The notes: a model not told the origin generated them from the letters alone. Numbered from the stretch's first letter, positions 32,173 to 40,709 are shown. The stretch is 64,000 nucleotides of DNA from Streptococcus gallinaceus (GCF_024170225.1 NZ_JALJXU010000007.1:1-64000), one strand, 5' to 3'. Translations and numbers: made by a program.

Positions 32173-32613
32173 TTAGAATGTTACATTTTCAGAGACAAAA
32201 CCAGCAATATCAGTGTTGATTTGCCATGTCATCCCAAATTTATCAACTACAATTCCATAGGCAGGACTCCATGGAGTTTCAGCTAATTCCAAGTCGATAC
32301 GTTGAGCAGATTCTGCTAATTTACCATAGATAGCTTTCGCCTCTTCTACATTATCCAATTGAATACAAGCAGTCATATTTGTCCCTTGAATATAGGCATG
32401 TTCAGAACCGTTATCAGATAGCTGCAAACGAATACCGTCAATATTCAAATGTGCATTCAAAACAAGATTTTGCTTTTCTTCAGGTGTGTTTGGAATTGCT
32501 TGTCCAACAGTAGTACAAGATACGACTTCCGCATCAAAGACATCCTTATAAAAATCGACAGCCTCAAGACCGTTATTGTTTGTTACCAAGTAAAGTTCTA
32601 ATGCTTTAACCAT
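32173..32613 (-). CDS. VOC-superfamily protein (PhnB-like)
   Basis: A 146-residue protein starting with ALELYLVTNNNGLEAVDFYK and ending with the PhnB-like segment AYGIVVDKFGMTWQINTD. PhnB-like proteins are VOC-fold dimers, often without a known substrate. First gene of the two-gene VOC operon. Confidence 0.8.
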   Translation of the reverse strand: MVKALELYLVTNNNGLEAVDFYKDVFDAEVVSCTTVGQAIPNTPEEKQNLVLNAHLNIDGIRLQLSDNGSEHAYIQGTNMTACIQLDNVEEAKAIYGKLAESAQRIDLELAETPWSPAYGIVVDKFGMTWQINTDIAGFVSENVTF

Positions 32614-32711
32614 TTTTTCTCCATCTTTCGTTTGATTTACCTATAATACTCTAAGTAGTGATAATTAGCAAATAAATCGTTCCAAGTATGTCTATTATCT
32701 GTCAGGTAGAA

Positions 32712-33068
32712 CTATCCCTCCCAAGCAAGCGGGGAAAGTTCCAAAGAAAAAATAGAAGTAATCTCGATAGAAAGATAGTGATCTGCCGTCTGGAAGCTGA
32801 TTCCATTTTGGTGTAAATCTTGGACATAGCCTGTATATTTCTTATATTGACCCTCATCCAGGACTTCGACATCAACTAACAATTGCCCTAAATACAACTG
32901 TCGAATGAGCATCCATTTCATTTGGGTAGGCATGTCTTCCACTTGTTCCACTCCCTCAGTAGTCATACTAAGTGCTGGTTCTGATGTAAAAAATTCCATC
33001 CACTTTTTACTACTCTTATCTAAAAAACTCCTAAAAACTTGATATGGTAAATAACTTCTCATAAACAT
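32712..33068 (-). CDS. YolD-like protein, partner of HdiR
   Basis: About 118 residues from the ATG at 33068, which has AAGGAG nine bases upstream; a GTG at 33098 is the alternative. The C-terminal half (YTGYVQDLHQNGISFQTADH then YLSIEITSIFSLEL) resembles YolD-like domains, which accompany Y-family polymerases in Firmicutes SOS operons. It directly follows the HdiR-like repressor. No umuC is present between or after them. Confidence 0.65.
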   Translation of the reverse strand: MFMRSYLPYQVFRSFLDKSSKKWMEFFTSEPALSMTTEGVEQVEDMPTQMKWMLIRQLYLGQLLVDVEVLDEGQYKKYTGYVQDLHQNGISFQTADHYLSIEITSIFSLELSPLAWEG

Positions 33069-33100
33069 TATTCTTATCTCCTTCAACTTATCCAACACTA

Positions 33101-33796
33101 TTATAATTTTTCAACTGGCATGAAATGACCGACAACCTTGCCCACAATATGAAAATCATCATCTGCATAGGCAAACATATCCGCATATTCTGGATTGATA
33201 GACTCAATTCGATAGCAATCTGATTCACGGTAAACTTTTTTGATGTAGGTTGACCCATTTAAACTAATGGCATAGATCGCTCCGTCATAATCAAATCCAC
33301 TCTCCTTAAACATAGCTACTTCTCCATTTTTGAATCTGGGTTGCATGGATTCACCATCTACAAAGCAGGCAAAGTCATAGTAATATTCTTGCTCAGCGTA
33401 AACAGTTGTTTGAGAGTAGTCGTCAAAGTAACTCGCTCCGTGACCCGCTGACAAAGGAATATTTTCCAAAACAGATATTGCAAATAAAGGAACAATCTTC
33501 GCAGATTGCTGCTGCTCCTGCATCTCAAGCAACTCCTCCACGTAAAGTTCGGCTTTAAGACGATTCTCCGCATCCAACTGCAAATAATTGGTCACAATTG
33601 TATAGCTAGACTCAAAGTAAGTCACATCAACTTCCAATATCTCTGATAACTTCTTTAAATTAGCTTGATTTGGCTTAGCTCTACCCAATTCCCAGCTTGT
33701 GTAAGAAGCGCGATTTAGTCCCAAATACTCTGCAACAGCTTGCTGAGTATAGCCCTTTTCTTTTCTTCTCTGTTTCAATCGTTCACTCGAAAACAT
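33101..33796 (-). CDS. hdiR: HdiR-like transcriptional repressor (XRE HTH plus S24 LexA-like peptidase)
   Basis: A 231-residue two-domain repressor. Residues about 1-60 are an XRE helix-turn-helix (YTQQAVAEYLGLNRASYTSW). Residues about 120-225 are an S24/LexA-like self-cleaving domain with the catalytic serine (VDGESMQPRF) and lysine (YAISLNGSTYIKKVY). In lactococci and streptococci HdiR undergoes DNA-damage-induced cleavage and de-represses an SOS-like operon. Start at 33796, preceded by AAGGTG; a perfect palindromic operator sits next to the -10. Confidence 0.9.
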   Translation of the reverse strand: MFSSERLKQRRKEKGYTQQAVAEYLGLNRASYTSWELGRAKPNQANLKKLSEILEVDVTYFESSYTIVTNYLQLDAENRLKAELYVEELLEMQEQQQSAKIVPLFAISVLENIPLSAGHGASYFDDYSQTTVYAEQEYYYDFACFVDGESMQPRFKNGEVAMFKESGFDYDGAIYAISLNGSTYIKKVYRESDCYRIESINPEYADMFAYADDDFHIVGKVVGHFMPVEKL

Positions 33797-33810
33797 CTTA
33801 TCACCTTTTT

Positions 33811-33855
33811 GTGTTTTATAAAACACATTATATAGCAAATTTCATTTTTTGTCTA
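33811..33855 (-). promoter_or_regulatory. hdiR promoter with palindromic operator
   Basis: GTGTTTTATAAAACAC (33811-33826) is a perfect 16-bp palindrome directly abutting the -10 TATAAT (33827-33832, minus strand). The -35 is TAGACA (33850-33855) with 17-bp spacing. The layout fits negative autoregulation. Confidence 0.8.
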
Positions 33856-33902
33856 TAGATATCTCCATATTTTAATTTAAAATTCATCCTAAAAATAGCT
33901 AC

Positions 33903-33934
33903 AAAAAATAAGTAGCTAAAAACTACTTACTTTT
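33903..33934 (-). terminator. Terminator after the pilin-like pseudogene
   Basis: AAGTAG / CTACTT stem with T-runs on both sides, usable in either direction. Confidence 0.65.
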
Positions 33935-35809
33935 TTAATTTCTTTTACGGAATACCATTCATCCAACACTTGCTAAACCGAGTAATCCTAAGGCAATAAG
34001 AGCCATCGAATTTTGTTCACCTGTTGATGGTAAAACGCGTTTTGTTTCTTGTGTTGGCTCAGATGTTTTTGGTGTGCTTGGAGTGGTTGGTTCCGGCGCT
34101 TCAGGTACTTTTACATTGACCACATCTCCTTTAGTTAACACTAAGTCTTTCGCATCAGCAAAGTCTGCTTTAGAAACTGAGATGCTTTCCTCAAGCAATT
34201 GATATCCTTCTGGTGCGGCAGTTTCCTTGATTGTGTAATCTTTAGCCTCAACACCAGCGAAGGTTACTTGACCATTCTCATCTGAAGTTACTGTCATAAT
34301 GACTTCGTCGCCATCGTAGAGATCGAAGGTTGCGCCGGCAAGAGCTTGACCTGACTCGCCAACTTTACGGAATTGAATGCTGTAAAGTGTCAATTCGGGC
34401 TTCTCTTCGCTTGGTGCGGTTGTAGGAATTTTTGTTTTTGGTGTATTTCCCCAATAAATAACAGATCCATCTTTCCCCACAGTAACTTCTCTCACTTGAC
34501 TATCCAGTTGATATGCATCAAGAGTGGAAATTTCACGAACTCGGTAAGTTCCTTCATCTAAGATACCAGTATTGATATAGCCTTGGTCTCCTTGACTGTT
34601 GGTTGCTGTGGTATAAGTCGTGCTGATTCCCGTTGGTGAGGTGATTTCAAAGGTAACACCATCCAAACCTTTTTTCATTACACTATCTTGCTTATAAATA
34701 ATAATCGAATAAACAGGTTTAATCGAAATAGTCGCACCAGATGTGTACTCTGGTGTACGTTTCACCTCATCAAAAGTCGCTGTACGACCATCAACAGTCA
34801 CTAAGCGCTCTCCATCTTCTGTAGCATAAACCTGGTTGACAATTGTTGTACCTGCCACGTTTTTTTGCAATTGTCGAGTAGTCAATCATGTATTGGTCAG
34901 TACCGATATTTCCTAGGTTCAACTCAAATTGAGTATAATCCTCATTGAATGTAAGGTATTTCTCCAGCTCACTACCTGTAATAACCTGCTCAGTACCATC
35001 ATTGTAGTATCCTCTAGTGTCCGTACGCAATCTCGCCTTAATCAGGCGGAATGTTTCTGGAATAAATTGAAATCCTTCCAAGCTAATCACGTCCGTCAAA
35101 ACAAAATTTGACAAATCTTTTTGTCCAAGATTGATACGAACATTAAAGTCTTTATGCATGTACTGACCAGAACGTCCCAGTTTTGCAGAAATCCAATTTT
35201 CTCTTGTAATCAAACCACCTGCTTTGGTGAAATTCTCTCCCGCACCTGTATAGGTCACACCATTTGACTTTTCAGGAACACTAATGGTTATAGTCTTTGA
35301 GCCACTACTGTAGCCTGGCAAGGGAATAGTGAGGTTGGTAACAACCTCCGTTATCCTAAAGTCAACGTTGAAACTATCCGATACATCTCGTACAGTGTCT
35401 GAGTTCAGTTTTGCTCGGTACTCTTCCAAATTTTTCAACTTAACCGTAATCGTTCCACCGTTATTGGCTCCATTGGAAACAACTGAAACATCCGCAATCG
35501 GCACGCCAGTAGCCTCATCTGTCGCTACCATGTCCTGCGTCTTAATCGTCAAAGGCGCTGTTAAATGATAGGTAAGATAATCTCCATCTACAAGTTTGCC
35601 ATTATAAGACGACAAATCAAACCCTATATTTAAGGTATAATTTGGATCGTTTCTGAGGGTTAAAGGGGTTATTAGTATAAACTTGCCCATTACCATCAAC
35701 GATCTTGGTGGTAAACTTCGCTTCTGCTTGCCAAAGCGTTGGAAGTAATCCCCAAGCCAATCGTCAAAACAGACAAAAAAAGAAATAAAACTGATACTAG
35801 TTTTTTCAT
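33935..35809 (-). pseudogene. Decayed LPXTG-anchored pilin/adhesin with Cna-B/SpaA domains
   Basis: Remnant of a wall-anchored surface protein of about 620 residues. The signal peptide (MKKLVSVLFLFLSVLTIGLG, ATG at 35809 with a GAGAAGAG site) is in one frame. The next segment (QAEAKFTTKIVDGNGQVYTN) is in a second frame, the long adhesin-like domain from NDPNYTLNIGFD in a third, and the part after 34880 (KNVAGTTIVNQVYATEDGER) shifts again at an A7 run. Two Cna-B/SpaA-type repeats (GLDGVTFEI...; ALAGATFDLYDG...) and a Pro/Thr linker lead to LPSTG and a hydrophobic stretch. There an in-frame TGA (33959-33961) cuts off the tail MVFRKRN that would retain it for sortase. No sortase gene is adjacent. 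Confidence 0.88.
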
Positions 35810-36033
35810 CTCTTCTCTTTCCTTTTTTAAAATCCAACTCTCATATATATCCAAATATATTATAATATAACCAGTGATAATCTACTATATTATTTTACGT
35901 TTTCCATATTTTTTAATACTTATATCCACTCCTATATCAGTCCGATTGAAAATAGGCAACTTTTATCTGAAATACAGAAAAACACTCCATGGAAAATCCA
36001 TGAAGTGCTTTGAAACGTTGATATAACAGTATA
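35810..36033. other. Gap between the pseudogene and element 1
   Basis: A/T-rich sequence without a supportable gene. It contains the pseudogene's upstream region (about 35810-35930), the displaced terminator hairpin (35979-36012) and the inverted repeat that flanks the att core (36012-36026). Confidence 0.6.
35979..36012 (-). terminator. Probable original rplM-rpsI operon terminator, displaced
   Basis: Minus strand: AAAGCACTTCATGGA, loop, TCCATGGAGTGTTTTT, a strong hairpin with a T-run and no minus-strand gene of its own upstream within element 1 except across the att site. It sits 22 bp outside the att core at 36034, where the chromosome downstream of rpsI would resume if both elements were removed. 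Confidence 0.7.
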
Positions 36034-36048
36034 TTAACGTTTTGAGAA
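36012..36048. other. Left attachment site (attL) of the tandem array
   Basis: TTAACGTTTTGAGAA (36034-36048) equals the last 15 bp of rpsI, including its stop codon in reverse. GAAACGTTGATATAA (36012-36026) is inverted relative to TTATATCAATGTTTC at 36093-36107 (14 of 15 bases). Confidence 0.8.
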
Positions 36049-36160
36049 TTTCTCTACTGAAAACTATAACTACTCAATACTTTTAAAACCCTTTATATCA
36101 ATGTTTCCGAAAATGAAACTTCCATGAGAATGGACTAAAATCCATAAATTTGGATAAAAT

Positions 36161-36178
36161 TGACACCAATTAACACCA
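36161..36178. repeat. Left arm-type repeats of element 1
   Basis: TGACACCAATTAACACCA consists of two tandem T(G/A)ACACCA units. The same pair in swapped order occurs at 45760-45777 next to the integrase gene. Such paired repeats inside the ends are arm-binding sites of tyrosine integrases. Confidence 0.75.
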
Positions 36179-36194
36179 TAAAATAGACTAGTCA
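36178..36194. promoter_or_regulatory. Left-end copy of element 1's 17-bp inverted motif
   Basis: ATAAAATAGACTAGTCA is perfectly inverted at 44666-44682, between the excisionase and integrase genes. It abuts the left arm repeats, as expected for an excisionase or regulator site. Confidence 0.7.
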
Positions 36195-36217
36195 ACTACC
36201 TCACATTTGAGGTGGTT

Positions 36218-37414
36218 TTATTTTGGTTTAATCAAAGAAAATGCTATCTTCAACTCATGAATATTGCTAAACCTTTGATTCATATTGGGATTTGTTCCCT
36301 TATTGATAAATTCCTCTAAATTACTATATTCAAATTTAGTAAAATCTTTATATCTCCCTGTCAAAACAAAATACAATAACTTGGATAAGGCAAAACCTTC
36401 AAAATAAAAATTATAATTACTATATCCTACTCGTTGAAGTCCCGAATAGTCATTAAATGCTCCTCGTATTTCTGTATCAAGAGATGTTAATATACTGTCG
36501 CTTAGCTTTACATTACCTAAATCGGCAATCTTAATAATTTTGGTATCCTCATATTGTTTTATTAAAATATTATTTGGAGAAATATCTCTATGAAGTATAT
36601 CTTTTTTAGCTAAATACTCAAACCCTTTAATAATTTGATTGCACAATGACTTTCTCTCATCAAAAGTTAGTTTTTGATTGTGAGTGGTAATGTATTTTAA
36701 AAGAGTAGTATCAGCATATTCCATAATATACTCATTTTTCTTTTTATCAATAGAATAGACTTCTAGTATATACGGCGAATTTAACCTTTTCATCGTATCA
36801 AATTCTAAATAGAATCTTTCTAAGTCTTTAGGTGCAATAGTTTTACTAGCACGCTTTAATGCAAAAGTTTTGTTGTAATTCTCATCAAAATAACTAAAGA
36901 CAGTCGCATAAGAACCATCACCAATCGGCTTCAATTGAAATTTCTGTAATGAATTATTAGATAACCGAACTGCATCAGATACTTCAAAAATTGGGAGCTG
37001 ATAATATATATCAACTTCAATCATATCATCTGGTACCAAACTGCCACCAGATGATGATAGAAAGTCATTGCATTTTTTCAATACTTTATCATAGTATTCA
37101 ACTATACTGACATTCTCCCCAGAATTTTTAAGATTATTGACAAATCTGTTGGATAATGAGATAGCTTTTATCAAATCTCTACTTGGGTCAGCCCAGAAAT
37201 GTTTCCCTCCATTTATACTATCATTTAATATTCTTAATGCCTCCACTAACTGATGGTGTAAACTAGAACATAACTGACTCAGCCTGTCATCAAAACTCTC
37301 TTTGTAAAGATGTTCATAATCAATAGCAAACTCTTTCCCAAAATAACTAATATAATCTCTTTCAATACTCACTATACCATTCAATAGTTTTGCATTGTTA
37401 TTTACAGAAATCAA
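36218..37414 (-). CDS. Eukaryotic-like Ser/Thr protein kinase in a restriction-modification operon
   Basis: A 398-residue cytoplasmic protein without membrane segment. Residues 1-150 are an unfamiliar, mostly helical domain. Residues about 160-395 form a Hanks-type kinase with all catalytic residues: glycine loop IGDGSYATV (164-172), lysine in ALK (187), HRD (275-277) with N282, and DLG (298-300) in place of DFG. It is thus predicted active. It lacks the PASTA domains of the housekeeping kinase StkP/PknB. It lies 63 bp after the endonuclease gene on the same strand and is the last gene of the operon. An antiphage or regulatory role is inferred from position; kinases are known in other defences (PglW, Stk2). 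Confidence 0.88.
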   Translation of the reverse strand: MISVNNNAKLLNGIVSIERDYISYFGKEFAIDYEHLYKESFDDRLSQLCSSLHHQLVEALRILNDSINGGKHFWADPSRDLIKAISLSNRFVNNLKNSGENVSIVEYYDKVLKKCNDFLSSSGGSLVPDDMIEVDIYYQLPIFEVSDAVRLSNNSLQKFQLKPIGDGSYATVFSYFDENYNKTFALKRASKTIAPKDLERFYLEFDTMKRLNSPYILEVYSIDKKKNEYIMEYADTTLLKYITTHNQKLTFDERKSLCNQIIKGFEYLAKKDILHRDISPNNILIKQYEDTKIIKIADLGNVKLSDSILTSLDTEIRGAFNDYSGLQRVGYSNYNFYFEGFALSKLLYFVLTGRYKDFTKFEYSNLEEFINKGTNPNMNQRFSNIHELKIAFSLIKPK

Positions 37415-37477
37415 CTCTATTTATCCCCCACTATCATTATTTATATTGCTACAATATAAATATTCATTCAGATTATA

Positions 37478-38287
37478 TCATTCAAAGCCTAAATAACTAG
37501 AAAAACCTAGTAAATAGAAAGCCATTGCAATGGATAAATCTTCGGAATCATAGTTTTGCTGAGCAGCAATGTCTCTAATTTCATCAAATACTGTATCATT
37601 TGGAATAGTTGAAGAATCTAGTTCTGATACAGCCTTATTGATAACTTCTGGCAAAACCATGCACATATTATAGAAGGCATCTTTCTGTCCCGTCACAAGT
37701 GAATAAAATTGGTCTAAACTAACACGTCTTATATATTTATGACCCATTTTTTGACCATCAACTTTGGGCTCCCATTTGATATTTTGAGAATTTTTCGCAA
37801 TTGCCTCAACTAAAAAGCACGCACAATCGTCATCTTGTAATAATTGGTTTTGCATTTTAATAAAAGTTTTACCAGAAGAAGCTGAATTCATTGTATTATG
37901 CTTATTTTTCATTTCAACATATACACGACTGACTCGAGAACCATCTGGCATTGTTATACCCTTTGGATTTTCAAAAATGACATCCCAACCGCCTTCTTCA
38001 CCATTGTTTGGAACACGACAATGTTCAATATACCTGAAAATTGTTTGATGAAAATAACCAATGTCGTTATTATTTGATTTATCACGTTGTCTAAAAATCT
38101 CATTACTAATAATCTGCTCCCAAGAGCTTCTGTAAACAGATTTATCAAAAATCAATTTTATTGGATCGACAATATTCTTATTAAACCGTTTCAAATCAAA
38201 AGATTGTAATTTCTCCCCGTATTTATCAATGGTCAATTGAACATGATTATAAAAATCTTCTTCACTAATAAATGATAAGTTCCACAT
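37478..38287 (-). CDS. Type II restriction endonuclease, Eco47II-like family
   Basis: A 269-residue endonuclease. The catalytic PD-(D/E)xK-like site is visible as D102 (EGGWDVIF) and E125-x-K127 in VYVEMKNKHNTMNSASSGK, the signature I associate with the Eco47II/SinI family that cuts GGWCC. The start ATG directly follows the methyltransferase TAA with no spacer, so translation is coupled. The exact recognition site is inferred from family resemblance only. Confidence 0.85.
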   Translation of the reverse strand: MWNLSFISEEDFYNHVQLTIDKYGEKLQSFDLKRFNKNIVDPIKLIFDKSVYRSSWEQIISNEIFRQRDKSNNNDIGYFHQTIFRYIEHCRVPNNGEEGGWDVIFENPKGITMPDGSRVSRVYVEMKNKHNTMNSASSGKTFIKMQNQLLQDDDCACFLVEAIAKNSQNIKWEPKVDGQKMGHKYIRRVSLDQFYSLVTGQKDAFYNMCMVLPEVINKAVSELDSSTIPNDTVFDEIRDIAAQQNYDSEDLSIAMAFYLLGFSSYLGFE

Positions 38288-39289
38288 TTATAACGCCTCC
38301 AAACTTTCTTTTATTTTCACTCCTACTTCATAAGCTAGATTTACAGGAACAGCATTTCCGACTTGCTTGTATTGATTTCCTATACTACCTTGAAATCCCC
38401 AAGAATCTGGAAAACTTTGAATTCGAGCATTCTCACGAACAGTAAACGGACGTGCTTCCAAAGGATGGCAACGTTCCGTCTGTTTTTGAGTTGGAGATGT
38501 CAAGACAGTCAACGACGGTTCATCTAGACTCATTCGTCGTAAAATTCCCGTACGACCTCCTCCCATATCCCAAGTCGATTTCATATATTCTTTTGCAATA
38601 TCCTCTGGAATATCTCTCCAATATCCTCCTGGAGGCACTAATTCAAATATTTTTCTCTTTTGCTCTGAATATTGCATTCCTTGACTTGGTGGACAATCCA
38701 TCAAAATATCTCGTAATACAGGTTTATATTTATGCGCCTCTGGATATTCAAAAGAAGTTTTACTTGCTAAATCATTACGGATTCCAACCATAATCATTCG
38801 TTCTCGCTTTTGAGCAACACCATAATCCCAAGCATTCAAAACTTTTGATTGCACAGTATAACCTTCCGATTCAAAAACATTCAAAATTGTTTCGTAAGTT
38901 TTTCCCTTGTCATGACTAGTCAAGCCTTTGACATTTTCAAAAAGAAACATTTTAGGTTGTAATTTTTCCAAAAAAACAGCGTAGTGATAGAATAATGTCC
39001 CTCGCGTATCCTCTAAGCCTAATCTTTTTCCTGCATAAGAAAAAGATTGACAAGGAGCTCCACCACTTAGTAAATCTAACTCACCTTTTTTTATTGAGAA
39101 ATACTCTTCCAAATCTAGTTTTGAAATATTTGCTATATCATCATGTATAACATTCCAACTTGGACGGTTGTATTTTAACGTTGCAGCCGCAGCACTGTCA
39201 AACTCTACTAATCCAATTGTATCAAATCCTGCTTTTTCAATACCAAGTGCCAAACCTCCTGCACCAGCAAATAATTCTATCGCTTTCAA
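38288..39289 (-). CDS. DNA (cytosine-5) methyltransferase of the restriction-modification system
   Basis: A 333-residue C5 methyltransferase that would protect host DNA from the adjacent endonuclease. Motifs in order: I FAGAGGLALG (7-16), IV GGAPCQSFS with catalytic Cys80, VI ENV (118-120), VIII QKRERMIMVGIR, a short target-recognition region and X QVGNAVPVNLA at the end. Complete and apparently functional. It precedes the endonuclease gene, an order that lets protection build up first. Confidence 0.95.
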   Translation of the reverse strand: MKAIELFAGAGGLALGIEKAGFDTIGLVEFDSAAAATLKYNRPSWNVIHDDIANISKLDLEEYFSIKKGELDLLSGGAPCQSFSYAGKRLGLEDTRGTLFYHYAVFLEKLQPKMFLFENVKGLTSHDKGKTYETILNVFESEGYTVQSKVLNAWDYGVAQKRERMIMVGIRNDLASKTSFEYPEAHKYKPVLRDILMDCPPSQGMQYSEQKRKIFELVPPGGYWRDIPEDIAKEYMKSTWDMGGGRTGILRRMSLDEPSLTVLTSPTQKQTERCHPLEARPFTVRENARIQSFPDSWGFQGSIGNQYKQVGNAVPVNLAYEVGVKIKESLEAL

Positions 39290-39358
39290 ATTTTACTCCT
39301 TAATTATAGCAATGATATCTATCTATCAAAAAAAATTAACACTCATTTTATTATATCA

Positions 39359-40666
39359 CTATTTCAGTGAAGTTATATCAAAATACGAAGGTAGAAATAA
39401 TCCTCCACTAGCATATTTTTGTCCGCTATTCGCAAACAATACTGTCATGTTTTCAAAGTCATATAGATATTTATCTAAATCATATACTCCTCGTTGACTT
39501 TTTACACAGTCTAACTCATAGAAATCTTCTAACCTATTCACAGTTGTTGGATAAGTTCTACCTATTTTTTTTAATTTGATTGAATTTTCTTTGACTAATG
39601 AAAATTTTTGAATCATGGCTCTAGAGAAATTATGACCAATCATACGCTCCATTAAGAATTGGTCTTTTAGATAAATATTATTTAACAACTCCGTAAATTC
39701 TTTCCCAGCAAATAAGGTGTTGACATAATCATTAGAGAGTTGTTTCAAGCTCTTATTAAAAATATTTTTTGAGAAAAAATCCACAAATAATTCTAAATAC
39801 AATTCTAAAAACTCATTAAATGCATTTATAAATAAAGCAAATGATACCTCTTTCCAGTCAGTAACACTAGCTGAAAAGTTACCTACAGAATTCAGATAGT
39901 TGTCAATATAAAAATACTCTACCCTAGGTTGTCTTAAGTCTACCCCGTTACACCTAATTGTTTCAGAATTGCTTTTTCTCTTGAGAAAATCACAAGCAAA
40001 ATCAAAATTCCCCAATAAGATTCTTAATAAGATAGAGGATTGCTCTGAAAATATACTCCTGCCGTCCATTAAAGAAGTATAGAACGAAGTAAACCTTTCA
40101 CTATAAAAGAAGGAATCTATTTCTTTCAAAACACCAGCCACCTTTTCTCGGTACGTTTTCATATCTGAAATCTTTATGTCTGTGCCACTTGCTAAATCTA
40201 TAAAGTACTTTTGTGATTTGTTGTGATAGTCACCATATTTTTCTTCTGGTAGGTTCAAAAACGCTAATCTAAAAAATTCTTTGTCAGAAGCTATATCAAT
40301 GTCAAATATAGGTGTCTGTTCAACTTGAGGTAGGTCTGACCTATATGCCTGTGAGTCGGCATTCATAAAAATATTCAACAAAATCAATTTGATTAAACTT
40401 TTCTTCTCTTCTAAATTTCCAAAAAGAAATTCCTCGTTTGAAACACCTAACAGCTCGGAATAAAACTCTATGTAAGCCTCCGTTAAAAAATGGGGGTTTT
40501 TCTTTTTATTCCGTTTTCCATTTTCCAAATTTGATAATCGAAATTTATCTAAACTCACCTTTTCCGAAAATTTATCACAAAAAGCTTCTTGCGTTAGCTT
40601 CCGTGATTTTCTAGCATTTATAATTCTTTCAGCAATCATTCCATCAATCATTTTTTCAAAATTCAT
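39359..40666 (-). CDS. Large XRE-family regulator with an unknown C-terminal domain
   Basis: A 435-residue protein. Residues about 12-75 are an XRE helix-turn-helix (NARKSRKLTQEAFCDKFSEK...). The remaining 360 residues are mostly helical, rich in Phe/Tyr/Leu, and match no family I recognise. Ordinary restriction controller (C) proteins are about 80-100 residues, so this is far too large to be one. It is the first gene of the XRE-methyltransferase-endonuclease-kinase operon, 69 bp upstream of the methyltransferase. An inverted repeat TGGTAG-N16-CTACCA lies 16 bp before its start. It could be the operon repressor or a sensor or substrate for the kinase. Confidence 0.8.
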   Translation of the reverse strand: MNFEKMIDGMIAERIINARKSRKLTQEAFCDKFSEKVSLDKFRLSNLENGKRNKKKNPHFLTEAYIEFYSELLGVSNEEFLFGNLEEKKSLIKLILLNIFMNADSQAYRSDLPQVEQTPIFDIDIASDKEFFRLAFLNLPEEKYGDYHNKSQKYFIDLASGTDIKISDMKTYREKVAGVLKEIDSFFYSERFTSFYTSLMDGRSIFSEQSSILLRILLGNFDFACDFLKRKSNSETIRCNGVDLRQPRVEYFYIDNYLNSVGNFSASVTDWKEVSFALFINAFNEFLELYLELFVDFFSKNIFNKSLKQLSNDYVNTLFAGKEFTELLNNIYLKDQFLMERMIGHNFSRAMIQKFSLVKENSIKLKKIGRTYPTTVNRLEDFYELDCVKSQRGVYDLDKYLYDFENMTVLFANSGQKYASGGLFLPSYFDITSLK

Positions 40667-40681
40667 ATAAACCTCAAAAGT

Positions 40682-40709
40682 TGGTAGTTTTTTATTAAAA
40701 ATTCTACCA
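40682..40709. promoter_or_regulatory. Candidate operator of the restriction-kinase operon
   Basis: TGGTAG and CTACCA are separated by 16 A/T-rich bases, 16 bp upstream of the XRE gene start. Dyad symmetry at this place suggests an autoregulatory site. Confidence 0.55.

Noticed and set aside
34878..34886. Programmed ribosomal frameshift at the A7 tract
   Set aside because: Restoring the frame needs a +1 shift at a plain A-run, and three other lesions in the gene make a functional product impossible.
34791..35837. Treating the 348-residue frame as an intact surface protein starting MDFKKGKRR
   Set aside because: The true signal peptide and next segment are visible in other frames, and the start of this frame is out-of-frame signal-peptide DNA.
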